NCBI RefSeq assembly: GCF_004363175.1
Contig: NZ_SNYR01000002.1
Span: 904,543-968,542, forward strand
DNA length: 64,000 nucleotides
Direction of reading: 5' to 3'
Source: Maritalea mobilis
GTDB lineage: Bacteria; Pseudomonadota; Alphaproteobacteria; Rhizobiales; Devosiaceae
Under the pieces are notes generated by a model that ran no database searches, was not told the origin of the DNA, and saw only the letters and a list, made by a program, of their open reading frames with translations. Of the stretch, positions 1 through 8,939 are shown piece by piece; positions within the stretch are counted from its first letter, which is position 1; each line of letters begins with the position of its first letter. Position numbers and translations under genes: made by a program.

Positions 1-2
1 CT

Positions 3-983
3 GTCTTGCTATTCGGAGCACCAACAAGTCCATTTGCTCAACCCTGGTCAATATTAGCTGGCAACACTGTCGCACTTTTGATTGGGTTAATCATCTTACT
101 GGCCGTAAACGATGTAGTTTTAGCAGCCTCATTGGCTGTTTCGCTCACAATCGGCTTAATGTTCTTTTCGAAGTGCATACACCCACCAAGTGGTGCTGTA
201 GCACTTACCGTAATCTTAAGTCAGCCTACAATATCTGAATTCGGATATCACGCGGTTGTTGCACCCATTTCCTTAAATTCATTGATTTTGCTTTCAATGG
301 CAGTCCTATTTAACAATCTGTCCGGCAAAAAATATCCGCATATTCCAGTAACTGATACAGGTGAAAAGAGCACTCAAGTAGATAGTCTTCATTTGTCCAC
401 GCTACCGGATGATCTGAACCAAGCACTTAAACGGTATGATGAGGTTTTGAACGTTAGTCCTGACCAATTGGATTGGATAATGAACCAGGTTCAAATACAA
501 TCCTATCAACGCAAGTTAAAAGGTTTGTCGTGTGGTGAAATCATGAAGCCTTGCTGCATCACATTATCACCTAAACTTCGCCTCAAGAAGGCATGGTCAA
601 CCCTTAGAAAGTCTGGATTAAATGCACTGCCGGTCGTTGATGAAAATTCCCGCCTTGTGGGCATTGTTAGCCAACATGATTTCGTAAGATCTCGTGCACT
701 CAGTGTTGAAGGGCAAGTTGGGGGCACACTCACCTCAAATGTTGAAAGTCTACTTTCTGGAACACGATTTTTGCGAGTGGAAGACATCATGACCCGAACT
801 GTTGTCTCTGCAGATTCAGACACACCTATTGCGAAGCTGGTGCCCGCACTGGCGGAAAAAGGACTCCACCAAATTCCGATCATCGATATAAACAGTAAAT
901 TTATCGGCATGGTCACACAGGCAAATCTTATAGGTGCCCTGCTCACTAGCCAGGAGATGGTGACATCTAGCAAATGCGCTTAA
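3..983 (+). CDS. HPP family membrane protein with paired CBS domains (5' end outside window)
   Basis: The frame is open to the left edge, so the start codon lies outside the window and the first visible codons are internal. The first ~110 residues are hydrophobic, with about four membrane segments and the HPP-family signatures SPFAQPW and HPPSGAVAL. A hydrophilic linker follows, then two CBS domains at roughly residues 175-240 and 255-320 (MKPCCITLSP... and MTRTVVSADS...). HPP proteins are integral membrane proteins, some linked to nitrite transport in phototrophs; CBS pairs usually bind adenosine nucleotides, so ligand-gated transport is plausible but inferred. No downstream gene is closely coupled: the next begins about 200 bp away. 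Confidence 0.88.
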   Translation, partial: VLLFGAPTSPFAQPWSILAGNTVALLIGLIILLAVNDVVLAASLAVSLTIGLMFFSKCIHPPSGAVALTVILSQPTISEFGYHAVVAPISLNSLILLSMAVLFNNLSGKKYPHIPVTDTGEKSTQVDSLHLSTLPDDLNQALKRYDEVLNVSPDQLDWIMNQVQIQSYQRKLKGLSCGEIMKPCCITLSPKLRLKKAWSTLRKSGLNALPVVDENSRLVGIVSQHDFVRSRALSVEGQVGGTLTSNVESLLSGTRFLRVEDIMTRTVVSADSDTPIAKLVPALAEKGLHQIPIIDINSKFIGMVTQANLIGALLTSQEMVTSSKCA

Positions 984-1187
984 GCAGGTATCAATAATTC
1001 CTTCATTTGCAGGATGATTTCACAACACACCTAGACGCAATCCGCATCTAATAGCAGACACAACCTAAGCAAAACATCAAAGACTCTCCCCCGGCTTATT
1101 CAATTGGCCAGGCGGTTCTCGTGCGAACTCTTCATCAAATAAAAACCAATACTGGTTAGACTAACACGCCATTAGGCAAATTGGTGG

Positions 1188-3134
1188 ATGATGATATCGC
1201 GCGCTATTAGCAAAGTTGGCACATATTTTAGCTTGAGGCATGACTCGAGCGCAGTGATCTTCGCGCGCCATAGAACGGCACAACGTCAAGTTCCGCTCAT
1301 GTATTTGATTTTGAGCATCAATATGCTCTCGCTTTGCGTGACGCATCTTGATTTGGCGCCGCGTCATTTGACAGTTTATTTCCCTGCTTTCCTACTCTTG
1401 TTGAGCGGCGTGAGGACACTTAGTTGGCTTCACAAACGAAACGCCCAAATCAGCCTCAGACGGGCACGAAATGCGCTGAGAATAACGCTCATATTTGCAA
1501 TCGTGCTATCAGCAGTTTTTGTAACTTGGTCGCTATCCCTGTTCACTTACGGCGACGCATACACAAAAGGTCAGGTTGTTTTTTTCATAGGCGTTACCCT
1601 TACAACAATTATCACCTGTCTGATGACAATTCGGCAGGCCTCAGCCATTATGTTTGCCATTGTTGTCATACCGACATCTTTATTTTTGATAACGCAACCG
1701 GAGCCCGTTTTCCACGCGATAGCTGTTAATATGGTGTTGGTCATCGGCGCTATGATCTTTGTCCTTGATCGCGCCAATCAACATTTTCGAAACAGCATTG
1801 AAAAACAATCAGAGTTAAATGCGGCAAATACTAAAATTCGCAAAATTGCAAATTTGGATAGCTTAACTGAGCTAGCAAATCGAAGACATTTTTTCCACTT
1901 CCTCCAAACTCGAATTGAAGATCCTGATTGTGAGAAATTTGCACTAGTCCTTCTAGACCTAGATGGGTTTAAACCTATCAACGATGTTTTTGGGCACCCA
2001 ACCGGCGATAAAACGCTGGTTGAAATCGCGGCAAGACTGAAAAATTGCTTGCCACCCAACTCATTCCTTGCCCGTTTGGGGGGAGATGAGTTTGCAATCA
2101 TCATTTGGGAAACGCCACACCAAGTCGTTGTTGATGTAATCGAGAGAGCATTAGGCGTTATTTCCTATCCAATTTTATTTGACGAAGGCAGCGCCGTTGT
2201 GTCAGCCACTGCTGGCATCGCATACTATCCTGACGCCGCTGAAGAAGCCGGATTGCTGTTTGAACGGGCAGATTTTGCACTTTGTTTCGCAAAGCAGGAA
2301 AAAAGAGGTGAGATTGTTGAGTTCAATCTGCATCATGAAAATAGTATTTTATCATCAGCAAACTTGGCAAAGAACCTAAGAGAAGCCGATTTTGAAGCAG
2401 AATTCTCGATGGTGTTCCAACCCATTTGGGATATAGCGTCCATCAACATAATTGGCTTTGAAGCACTAGCTAGATGGAACAGCCCATCCATGGGGGCAGT
2501 CCCGCCAGATCATTTCATACCTGCTGCTGAGCAAACAGGCCTAGTAAGCAAGCTGACAAAAATTCTAATTGGCAAGTCACTTGATGTTGCCGAAACATGG
2601 CCCCAAAATCTAAAACTAGGGCTCAATCTTTCGGCGGTGGATTTGTGCTCACACGAAGCCATAACCCAAATATTGGCTTTAATAAGGGATCGAAATTTTG
2701 ATCCGAAACGCATTACGATTGAGATCACAGAAACCGCTGTGATGCGAGATTTTGAACGCGCCGTCCAATCGCTTAATCGATTGCGCAAAGCTGGTATGCA
2801 AATCGCGTTAGATGACTTTGGCTCTGGCAACTCGAGCTTAAGCTACTTGCAAAAGTTGCCTTTGGATCATGTCAAAATCGACAAATCGTTCGTACAAAGC
2901 GCCGATCAAGATCCGCGCGCCCACGAAATCACACTGACAATTGTACGGTTGTGTTCATCGTTTGGCTTTGGCTGCATTGCAGAGGGCGTCGAGACTATGG
3001 CGCAGCTAGAAATGCTTTCTAAAATTGGCTGTCATACATTGCAGGGCTTCTACTTCGCCAAACCGATGTCAGCGAACCAAGTTGATCAATATATCGCGGA
3101 AAACACAGCAGTTCTTTCGATTGGGTTTGGTTGA
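1188..3134 (+). CDS. Membrane-anchored GGDEF-EAL cyclic-di-GMP enzyme
   Basis: A 648-residue bifunctional c-di-GMP protein. Residues ~35-195 form several membrane segments, followed by a short coiled linker. The GGDEF domain (~220-380) has an intact RLGGDEF motif at about 296-302. The EAL domain (~395-640) has FEALARW near 424-430 and a later DDFGSG loop, so both cyclase and phosphodiesterase motifs look intact. The RxxD inhibitory site normally a few residues before GGDEF is missing (PPNS instead), so feedback inhibition may be weak (inference). ATG codons at 1188 and 1191 are equally possible starts; there is no strong ribosome site. A copy of the dispersed repeat begins 33 bp after the stop. 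Confidence 0.92.
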   Translation: MMISRAISKVGTYFSLRHDSSAVIFARHRTAQRQVPLMYLILSINMLSLCVTHLDLAPRHLTVYFPAFLLLLSGVRTLSWLHKRNAQISLRRARNALRITLIFAIVLSAVFVTWSLSLFTYGDAYTKGQVVFFIGVTLTTIITCLMTIRQASAIMFAIVVIPTSLFLITQPEPVFHAIAVNMVLVIGAMIFVLDRANQHFRNSIEKQSELNAANTKIRKIANLDSLTELANRRHFFHFLQTRIEDPDCEKFALVLLDLDGFKPINDVFGHPTGDKTLVEIAARLKNCLPPNSFLARLGGDEFAIIIWETPHQVVVDVIERALGVISYPILFDEGSAVVSATAGIAYYPDAAEEAGLLFERADFALCFAKQEKRGEIVEFNLHHENSILSSANLAKNLREADFEAEFSMVFQPIWDIASINIIGFEALARWNSPSMGAVPPDHFIPAAEQTGLVSKLTKILIGKSLDVAETWPQNLKLGLNLSAVDLCSHEAITQILALIRDRNFDPKRITIEITETAVMRDFERAVQSLNRLRKAGMQIALDDFGSGNSSLSYLQKLPLDHVKIDKSFVQSADQDPRAHEITLTIVRLCSSFGFGCIAEGVETMAQLEMLSKIGCHTLQGFYFAKPMSANQVDQYIAENTAVLSIGFG

Positions 3135-3166
3135 GCAGTTGGATATAAATCACCTGATATGATTCT

Positions 3167-3260
3167 ATCCCAAAAGCGGACATTGGAGCGCATTGATTGG
3201 AACTCTTCATAGCAGAGCTTCGTCGAACACGTTATCCAAGTTTGTATTAAGGGCAGCCCC
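3167..3260 (+). repeat. Dispersed repeat, copy A
   Basis: A 94-bp stretch beginning ATCCCAAAAGCGGACATTGG and ending GGGCAGCCCC. It aligns almost end to end with copy C at 7195-7286 (roughly 80% by eye), and its first part matches copies B and D. All copies have the same orientation. It lies between the GGDEF-EAL and PAS-GGDEF genes. Confidence 0.7.
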
Positions 3261-3331
3261 ATATCTATTAATAGATATTGGTAATTCTTAAGTATTTTGC
3301 GCTACGCTTTTCCACGGATCAACCTTCAATA

Positions 3332-4300
3332 ATGCGAGACAACGTGGACGAGTTCGACCTATTTGCGGATGATATTGACGAAGTTAACACGATCGTCAAA
3401 ACGCAAGAATCACTGTTTGATACCGAGCAGCGGTTAGGTGTGATGCTTGATGCTATGCCCATTGGTCTTTTGTTTCACACTCAGCAGGGCATACTCTACG
3501 CCAATGACCAGGCATGCCAATTATTGCATGGTCAAAAGTCAGAGTTGGTTGGCCGTCATTTTCTAGATTTTATTCGCGAAGATGAGTTTTCATCTGTAGA
3601 TAGTTTATTGCAACGTGCCTTTATGGCTGGTCAGAAAGCTGTCGAATCCGAAAGTGTGATCTCAATAAAGGACCGGGCAAATCGACTAATCAAAATTACC
3701 ACCAGCCGGTTGCCTTGGGACGGTACGCCGGTGATCCAAATCTTGTTTCAAGATATTACGGCCCAAAAGCGGGCTGAGCAATCTTTGCGCAAGCTTTCGA
3801 TTACTGATGAATTGACCGGTGCCTATAATCGGCGCCATGTCTTTTACGAAGCAGAAAGCTATCTTCAGCAAAAGAACATGCCGCCGGTGACGATCGCAAT
3901 GCTTGATGTCGATCACTTTAAATCTATCAACGACACATATGGTCATGCGCTTGGCGATACCGTGCTTAAGGATATCACCAAGATGGCGCACAATTTTGTA
4001 CCAACAATTAAGAACTGTAACTCGGCCATGTTTGCGCGTATCGGCGGTGAGGAGTTTTTGTTTTTGTTGCCTGGACTCACAGTGGATGAAGGTGCCGCAG
4101 TCGCAGAAGAATTCAGGCAATCCATAATGCGGTTGCGGATATCACAAAACGGTGGGCGTTTGGTCAAGATAACAGCAAGCTTCGGGGTGGCGGAATACCA
4201 ACAGGGGGATATATCCTTTGATCAGCTTTTGAGCCGTGCCGATGATGCGCTTTACCGAGCGAAAAACAATGGGCGCAATCAGGTGAGCAAAGCGGTTTAG
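3332..4300 (+). CDS. PAS-GGDEF diguanylate cyclase
   Basis: A soluble protein of 322 residues with no membrane segment. An acidic N-terminus leads into a PAS domain (~residues 40-155; signatures LLFHTQQGILYANDQA and VGRHFLDFI), then a GGDEF domain (~165-320) with intact RIGGEEF and DVDHFKSIND motifs, so it should make c-di-GMP under control of the PAS sensor. The inhibitory RxxD site is absent. The frame could extend upstream to a TTG at 3278, but those 18 residues look unconserved, so I chose the ATG at 3332. No strong Shine-Dalgarno site is visible for either. It probably acts with the preceding GGDEF-EAL gene in the same signalling pool, but they are separate transcription units. Confidence 0.9.
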   Translation: MRDNVDEFDLFADDIDEVNTIVKTQESLFDTEQRLGVMLDAMPIGLLFHTQQGILYANDQACQLLHGQKSELVGRHFLDFIREDEFSSVDSLLQRAFMAGQKAVESESVISIKDRANRLIKITTSRLPWDGTPVIQILFQDITAQKRAEQSLRKLSITDELTGAYNRRHVFYEAESYLQQKNMPPVTIAMLDVDHFKSINDTYGHALGDTVLKDITKMAHNFVPTIKNCNSAMFARIGGEEFLFLLPGLTVDEGAAVAEEFRQSIMRLRISQNGGRLVKITASFGVAEYQQGDISFDQLLSRADDALYRAKNNGRNQVSKAV

Positions 4301-5570
4301 GACACCACATATGCTTTTAGTTGAGGCTTCGGAAAATCTCAACACACTTTGCCCCTTTCTACGGCACCCATTTGTGGCGTGGCCGTTTAAGCAGGCGGCT
4401 CGAGTGAATTTCCTTTGCATGGGCGCTCTATTGATGTTCTCAAAGTGGTAAATTACCTAAACCGGAAATTCAAGATTTGCTTATAGATGCAGATGACAGC
4501 CAATCCTTTATTAGAAATATGATTGAGGCTTATGCGCCACCATTTCTTCGACATCAAATCCCAAAAGCGGACGTTGGCTGCATGATCCATTCGTCGGCAA
4601 AACCACTAGTGCTGTTGCGGTTTCAGTTTGTGCCGGACAATGATGATCAGCTGTGGATTGATGGCTCAGATCAGTCCTGTTCGAATACCCGAGCTCGATG
4701 CACAACTGCAGCGCGGTGGCTGATGCCCAGAGTTCGATCAATTTCTGTCGATGAATAACCTTTGGCGAGTTGTATGAGGACCTCCTGCTCTCAAATTGTT
4801 AGCTGCCGCGCGCGAGGCGCCCCATCAACAACAAGATGCAAAGGGACAAGGATATGAAGCAGATAGGATAACAAAACTGCAAATTCGTACAATACAATGT
4901 CCCGACAGTGTTGGGGAGGTATGGGAAACGCGAAACGACTTCTTCCCAACCAACTGATGCCACCAGGATTGCACCAATTCAAATGATATCCAGCAATGGC
5001 TCGGTCACGTGTCTTTTGCAACTTGCCTTTGTAAAAGCTTTGCTACGTCAGGCCTCTTTTATTTAACATTTTATGAGTTGATCGATATGGCTGGAAGGTG
5101 TCGTGACCGGCAGTTCGCGCCGGACCAACTTAAGGGCAAAACCAGTGAAATTGGTCAAAAATACAATGTTTGCGGGTTTCAAGACGCTGGTAATGATTAT
5201 TGGGATGCGTCAATTTGATAAAAGAGAAAACGGGGCCGATGTTCGACATAAAAGCAAACATTTCAAAGTGCCAACTTTGATACATGACTTTCGCCGAATG
5301 CTATACCCGCGTTCTCTACTTCCAAAACCTTTGCCGCTCCGTCAAATTAAACTTTTGGGTCATTTGAATGAAATGCGAATACTCCATTTTTGACCACTGC
5401 TTCTCGATGCCTGTCAAAAACCTCATTTGGCAACAGGTTTTCCCTAATCAAAAAACCTTTATGCGAAAGCGACTTAGTTACTTCATTCGGAACATGCATA
5501 AAAGAACCTCATTAACTCAGTTAGTGTAAAAAGTTTCACGCAACACAGTGGCCGGAGTAGGACCATCACG
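4301..5570. other. Gene-poor, apparently decayed stretch
   Basis: About 1.27 kb with only short, overlapping open frames in several registers (for example 4477-4758 and 5103-5393 on the plus strand, 4791-5021 on the minus strand). None has a good ribosome site or a protein I recognise. A short copy of the dispersed repeat lies at 4557-4580. The pattern is that of degraded accessory DNA; I see no RNA gene in it. Confidence 0.45.
4557..4580 (+). repeat. Dispersed repeat, copy B (short)
   Basis: Only the leading ~20 bases of the repeat (ATCCCAAAAGCGGACGTTGG) are kept here; the following sequence does not match copies A or C. Confidence 0.5.
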
Positions 5571-6797
5571 TTAACGAGCCAGCTGCTTCCTTTTTTTCAC
5601 GAAGGAAGCTAGAACAGGCAACGTAGACAAGAATGCTAGTCCCCCGACCGCTACGATTATTGACGTTGTGTCGCCTATCAAGCCTGACAGGCCAAACAAA
5701 ACCATACCGGCTGGAATACCGGCTGAACTGGCAAACTGATCCAAAGATGCAAACGAGTGAAGACGTTTTCCCGAGAACAGTCTCTGCCCCATTGTGTCCC
5801 AACGAATACCACTTGTGGAAACGGAAGCTGCTCCCACGAAACTAGCCACACACACGCCCCAAATGGCGAAAGACCAACTGAGGACAAAAAGCTGCACCCC
5901 CAAGCCCAAACCACACAACACGTGCACAATATGCCAGGGGAAGTTCCGAGCTACACCAGTAAGCGAAATTGTTGACCCGAATAGTGAGCCCGTTGCCATT
6001 GCTGTTGCAACGATTGCCCATTCTAAGGCTGAGTGACTAGCAATAATTAGAGTTGGGCCGGCCGCCGCGATAGTTCCAATGGCTAGCGAACAAAAAAACC
6101 AGCTAACAAGTCCCAGGTATGTCCAGATTGGCAGGCGCTGCTTGACATCTGTATGGAGGTCTTTTTCTTGGCCGGAGATTTTATTCTTCCAAATGCCATT
6201 AGCAATCTTATGGGAGAAATATAATTTTCTTAGCAGAAGCATGGAAATACAAAACATAGCAGCACTGAAAAATAGCACTGAATGAAAGCCTAAGAGTACA
6301 GCCAATGAAGCTCCGAGCAAAGGACCGATTAACTGATATATGTTGGATACTATCGACAAAAGTGAATTAGCTTGCGCTCGCATTGAATCGGCAACAATCA
6401 CCGGTATATAGACAAATACCGACGGTATAAAAAAGGCCGACGCAAAGCCATAAAGAACAGAAGAAATTGACATCGCCAAAATGCTATTGGGAAGCGATAA
6501 AACCCATAACAGTAATCCAGCCTGGGCTATGCACATAGCCGAGATCGATCCAACCATCGTCAATACAGGGTGGAAATTGAATCCAACCTTCTTGTAAATC
6601 AACATTCCAAGGAACCTACCCACCCATAGGGTGATTAGAACACATGCCATACCCCATCCCCGAGGTTCCACTTTAATGGTCTCAATTGCAAAAGCGATGG
6701 GCACCAGAGAAACGCCAGCTCCTGATATCAAGTTGGCAACAACGAGCAGCCTAAAATCCAAATTCTCAAGTGCTACAAAGTATTTCTTAAATATCAT
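5571..6797 (-). CDS. MFS transporter (EntS-like drug/metabolite exporter type)
   Basis: A 408-residue polytopic inner-membrane protein with about 12 hydrophobic segments and a charged central loop (~residues 195-220), the usual layout of a major facilitator. The short cytoplasmic N-terminus (LDFRLLVVANLISGAG) resembles the MFS_3/EntS group, which exports siderophores or drugs. The substrate cannot be read from sequence. It begins 7 bp after the stop of the small upstream gene on the same strand, so the two are very likely one operon, and the partner may make, bind or regulate the substrate (inference). Confidence 0.85.
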   Translation of the reverse strand: MIFKKYFVALENLDFRLLVVANLISGAGVSLVPIAFAIETIKVEPRGWGMACVLITLWVGRFLGMLIYKKVGFNFHPVLTMVGSISAMCIAQAGLLLWVLSLPNSILAMSISSVLYGFASAFFIPSVFVYIPVIVADSMRAQANSLLSIVSNIYQLIGPLLGASLAVLLGFHSVLFFSAAMFCISMLLLRKLYFSHKIANGIWKNKISGQEKDLHTDVKQRLPIWTYLGLVSWFFCSLAIGTIAAAGPTLIIASHSALEWAIVATAMATGSLFGSTISLTGVARNFPWHIVHVLCGLGLGVQLFVLSWSFAIWGVCVASFVGAASVSTSGIRWDTMGQRLFSGKRLHSFASLDQFASSAGIPAGMVLFGLSGLIGDTTSIIVAVGGLAFLSTLPVLASFVKKRKQLAR

Positions 6798-6804
6798 AAA
6801 CGTC

Positions 6805-7149
6805 CTAGTTACCTAAACCTGAAATAAACAAACTGTTCTGCAATCCGAAGCGAACAAACTTGACACACCGCTCTAGCTCGATCTCAAACTTCTCCGAGAT
6901 TTCGATGCTGGAAGTTTTTCGCCGAAGTTTCATCCACATTAGTACTTCCGCAAAATCGCGGGGAACTTTAATGGTGCCGTAAGTTGTCTCAACAGCCGAA
7001 AGCTTTTCCCCACTGTCAACAACTGGAGGCAAACAACTATATGCCAATCTGACCGCCGTGTCTTGATTGACGAGATCGGGGCAAATCGAAAACGGGAGAC
7101 TTGTACCTATCCGCGGTGTTAAGTTCGCCTGCTGCTGTTCCATCGACAT
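6805..7149 (-). CDS. Small protein of unknown function, operon partner of the MFS exporter
   Basis: About 114 residues, not recognised as a named family. The N-terminal half is rich in Gln/Pro/Ser with two isolated Cys. The C-terminal ~55 residues (from VPRDFAEVLMW) alternate hydrophobic and charged positions much like the small winged-helix PqqD-type domains that bind peptide precursors; this likeness is tentative. Start: ATG at 7149 or 7143, or TTG at 7161; none has a strong Shine-Dalgarno site. Being 7 bp upstream of an exporter, it could be a peptide precursor, an accessory factor or a regulator. Confidence 0.55.
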   Translation of the reverse strand: MSMEQQQANLTPRIGTSLPFSICPDLVNQDTAVRLAYSCLPPVVDSGEKLSAVETTYGTIKVPRDFAEVLMWMKLRRKTSSIEISEKFEIELERCVKFVRFGLQNSLFISGLGN

Positions 7150-7194
7150 TTCTTGGAACAATTTTCCAGAGAACCCGTCAAAGGTAATTGTTAA

Positions 7195-7286
7195 ATCCCA
7201 AAAGCTGACATTGGAGCCGTTTGATTTGAATTCCTCAAAGCAGACCTTCGTCGGGCGCGTTGCCAGGTTTAGATTAAGGGTAGCCC
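7195..7286 (+). repeat. Dispersed repeat, copy C
   Basis: A 92-bp copy running from ATCCCAAAAGCTGACATTGG to AAGGGTAGCCC, alignable over its whole length to copy A. It lies between the small exporter-partner gene and the Fic gene. Confidence 0.7.
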
Positions 7287-7358
7287 AAGGAAATCTAAAC
7301 TCATCCCGAAATGGCGGTGGCTAGGCTATGCTTTGAGAGTCTTGACGATACGTACCAA

Positions 7359-7940
7359 CTACGACATCAAGTCCAATATGGCTTGTTCAAGCCGCCTATT
7401 TTCACCGCGAAAACTAGTAATCATTGCCTGAATGAAAATGTCAGGAACAATTTGGTCTTCGTTCATGGTGAAGCCTGAATTGTTTAGAAGAATATCGAGC
7501 AGCGTAAGCTGGCAGCGCCCATTGCCTTCTCTGAAGGGGTGAATGGCGTTGATTTCAGCAATGTAGTATGCCGCACGCTCCGCAAAGTGTTTCGGATCAG
7601 AAAACCCAACTAAATGGTCTTCATTGGCTAGCTGCCCAAAAATTCTGGTCATTTCGCCATCAATATACTCGGGATAGCAAAACCAGTTTCCACCTTTTCC
7701 AGTTCTGATTTGGCGGGGTTGACCTGCCCAATCATAGACGTCCTGGAAAAAATGATGGTGAATGAGTTTGTAATGTTTGTAGTCGAGACTACCGCCAGGC
7801 AGCGGCTCTTCTGCCCGCGTCAAATACATTAGTTGCTCAAATTGATCGAGCTCATCCTGATGGCGTAGACCCGCCTTGTTTATAAGAACTTGTGTCCCAG
7901 GATAGCAAAGAGGATCATCAGTTGCGTTATAGCGACTCAT
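7359..7940 (-). CDS. Fic family protein (AMP-transferase-type toxin)
   Basis: A 193-residue protein with the complete Fic motif HPFREGNGR at residues 134-142, including the catalytic His134 and the anion-binding GNGR loop. Fic enzymes usually transfer AMP from ATP to Ser/Thr/Tyr of target proteins; here toxin action on host topoisomerase or elongation targets is inferred from the gene pair. Its ATG overlaps the stop codon of the upstream 71-residue gene by one base (TAATG), which suggests translational coupling and a toxin-antitoxin pair. Length and fold order match single-domain class I Fic toxins, whose inhibitor is a separate protein. Confidence 0.92.
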   Translation of the reverse strand: MSRYNATDDPLCYPGTQVLINKAGLRHQDELDQFEQLMYLTRAEEPLPGGSLDYKHYKLIHHHFFQDVYDWAGQPRQIRTGKGGNWFCYPEYIDGEMTRIFGQLANEDHLVGFSDPKHFAERAAYYIAEINAIHPFREGNGRCQLTLLDILLNNSGFTMNEDQIVPDIFIQAMITSFRGENRRLEQAILDLMS

Positions 7941-8155
7941 TAGCCCTGCTTGGTGGCAAACGAACTAATGATTTCTTTGCGCAACGCATCACCTTTAAGC
8001 CCGCGGCGCTCCAGCCGCGAGATCAGGTCGCGAGAATCTGAATTCAAAGACATACCTTCGACCAAGGCGAATTTTGAAGCTTTCGCTTTGCCGAGGTTGG
8101 TTTGGATAAACCGCCCTGTAGATGCTTCGCGTTGTGTTTTTACGATCTTGCTCAT
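7940..8155 (-). CDS. Putative antitoxin partner of Fic
   Basis: A 71-residue basic protein directly upstream of fic and overlapping it by one base. Class I Fic systems have a small antitoxin with the helix motif (S/T)xxxE(G/N). I cannot find an exact match here: the closest is KFALVEG, which has Phe at the Ser/Thr position. The N-terminus is Lys/Arg-rich (MSKIVKTQREAS) and the C-terminal half is helical, so it may bind the operator as well as the toxin. The antitoxin role rests on position and size rather than on a recognised domain. Confidence 0.65.
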   Translation of the reverse strand: MSKIVKTQREASTGRFIQTNLGKAKASKFALVEGMSLNSDSRDLISRLERRGLKGDALRKEIISSFATKQG

Positions 8156-8303
8156 AAGAGAACTTTACCACAATTTCGCAATAAAACGCAAAGGGATTAG
8201 CTGCACCCTGTCCCCAATTTGCCAATTGCATCAGTCCGGTGAGATAATAGCTTGCTAAATTTCGGAGTGCTGCGGTTGGAGGGTATGGTGAAAAGGACTT
8301 GTC

Positions 8304-8939
8304 ATGTCTGATTCATCAAATCTACCAATGGTCATTCCATCCAATCGGGCTTGGAATCGTGGGCGTATTATCGGCCAAAAAAGGCCACTTCAGCCCAAAC
8401 ATGTTTGGGCAATTCGCGTGCGCTTGGAAATTGCAAATGCGGTGAGAGACCTCGCACTGTTTAACACTGCAATCGACAGCAAGCTACGTGGGTGCGATCT
8501 CGTCAGATTGAAGGTTTCTGATGTTTATAGCGCCGGCGCCATCAAAGAACGTGCTTCGGTCCTGCAACGCAAAACCAAGTCACCAGTCAGATTTGAATTA
8601 ACTGAAGGAACCAGGGCATCGCTTAAAGAGTGGATTGATCATCCCATAATGAGCGGCCACAGCTTTCTTTGGCCTGGACGATTTCACGACCGGCCCCATA
8701 TTTCTACCCGGCAATATGCTCGGATGCTAAAAGGTTGGGTCCAATCAATTGGTTTGGAACCAAGCGCCTATGGAACGCACTCAATGAGGCGAACTAAAGT
8801 CGCGCAAATCTATAAGAAGACCGGCAATCTGAGAGCAGTTCAGTTACTCCTTGGTCATACAAAGATGGACAGCACTGTACGTTATCTAGGAGTAGACCTC
8901 GAAGACGCTTTGTCGATATCTGAAAGTGTCGAGATTTAA
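8304..8939 (+). CDS. Short tyrosine recombinase (catalytic domain only)
   Basis: A 211-residue protein containing the catalytic residues of tyrosine recombinases: Arg in KLRGCDL, Lys in QRKTKSP, HSMRR (HxxR), LLLGHTK and the nucleophile Tyr in VRYLGV. The usual N-terminal SAM-like core-binding domain is missing; only a ~40-residue lead-in is present. Stand-alone proteins of this size are widespread in proteobacteria, so this may be a genuine short family rather than a truncation. RBS-like GGAGGG lies a little far upstream (8279-8284). A copy of the dispersed repeat starts 70 bp after the stop, so a link between the recombinase and that repeat is worth considering. Confidence 0.88.
   Translation: MSDSSNLPMVIPSNRAWNRGRIIGQKRPLQPKHVWAIRVRLEIANAVRDLALFNTAIDSKLRGCDLVRLKVSDVYSAGAIKERASVLQRKTKSPVRFELTEGTRASLKEWIDHPIMSGHSFLWPGRFHDRPHISTRQYARMLKGWVQSIGLEPSAYGTHSMRRTKVAQIYKKTGNLRAVQLLLGHTKMDSTVRYLGVDLEDALSISESVEI

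Noticed and set aside
4477..4758. 93-codon frame as a transposase remnant
   Set aside because: No recognisable transposase motif or inverted ends; left as decayed DNA.
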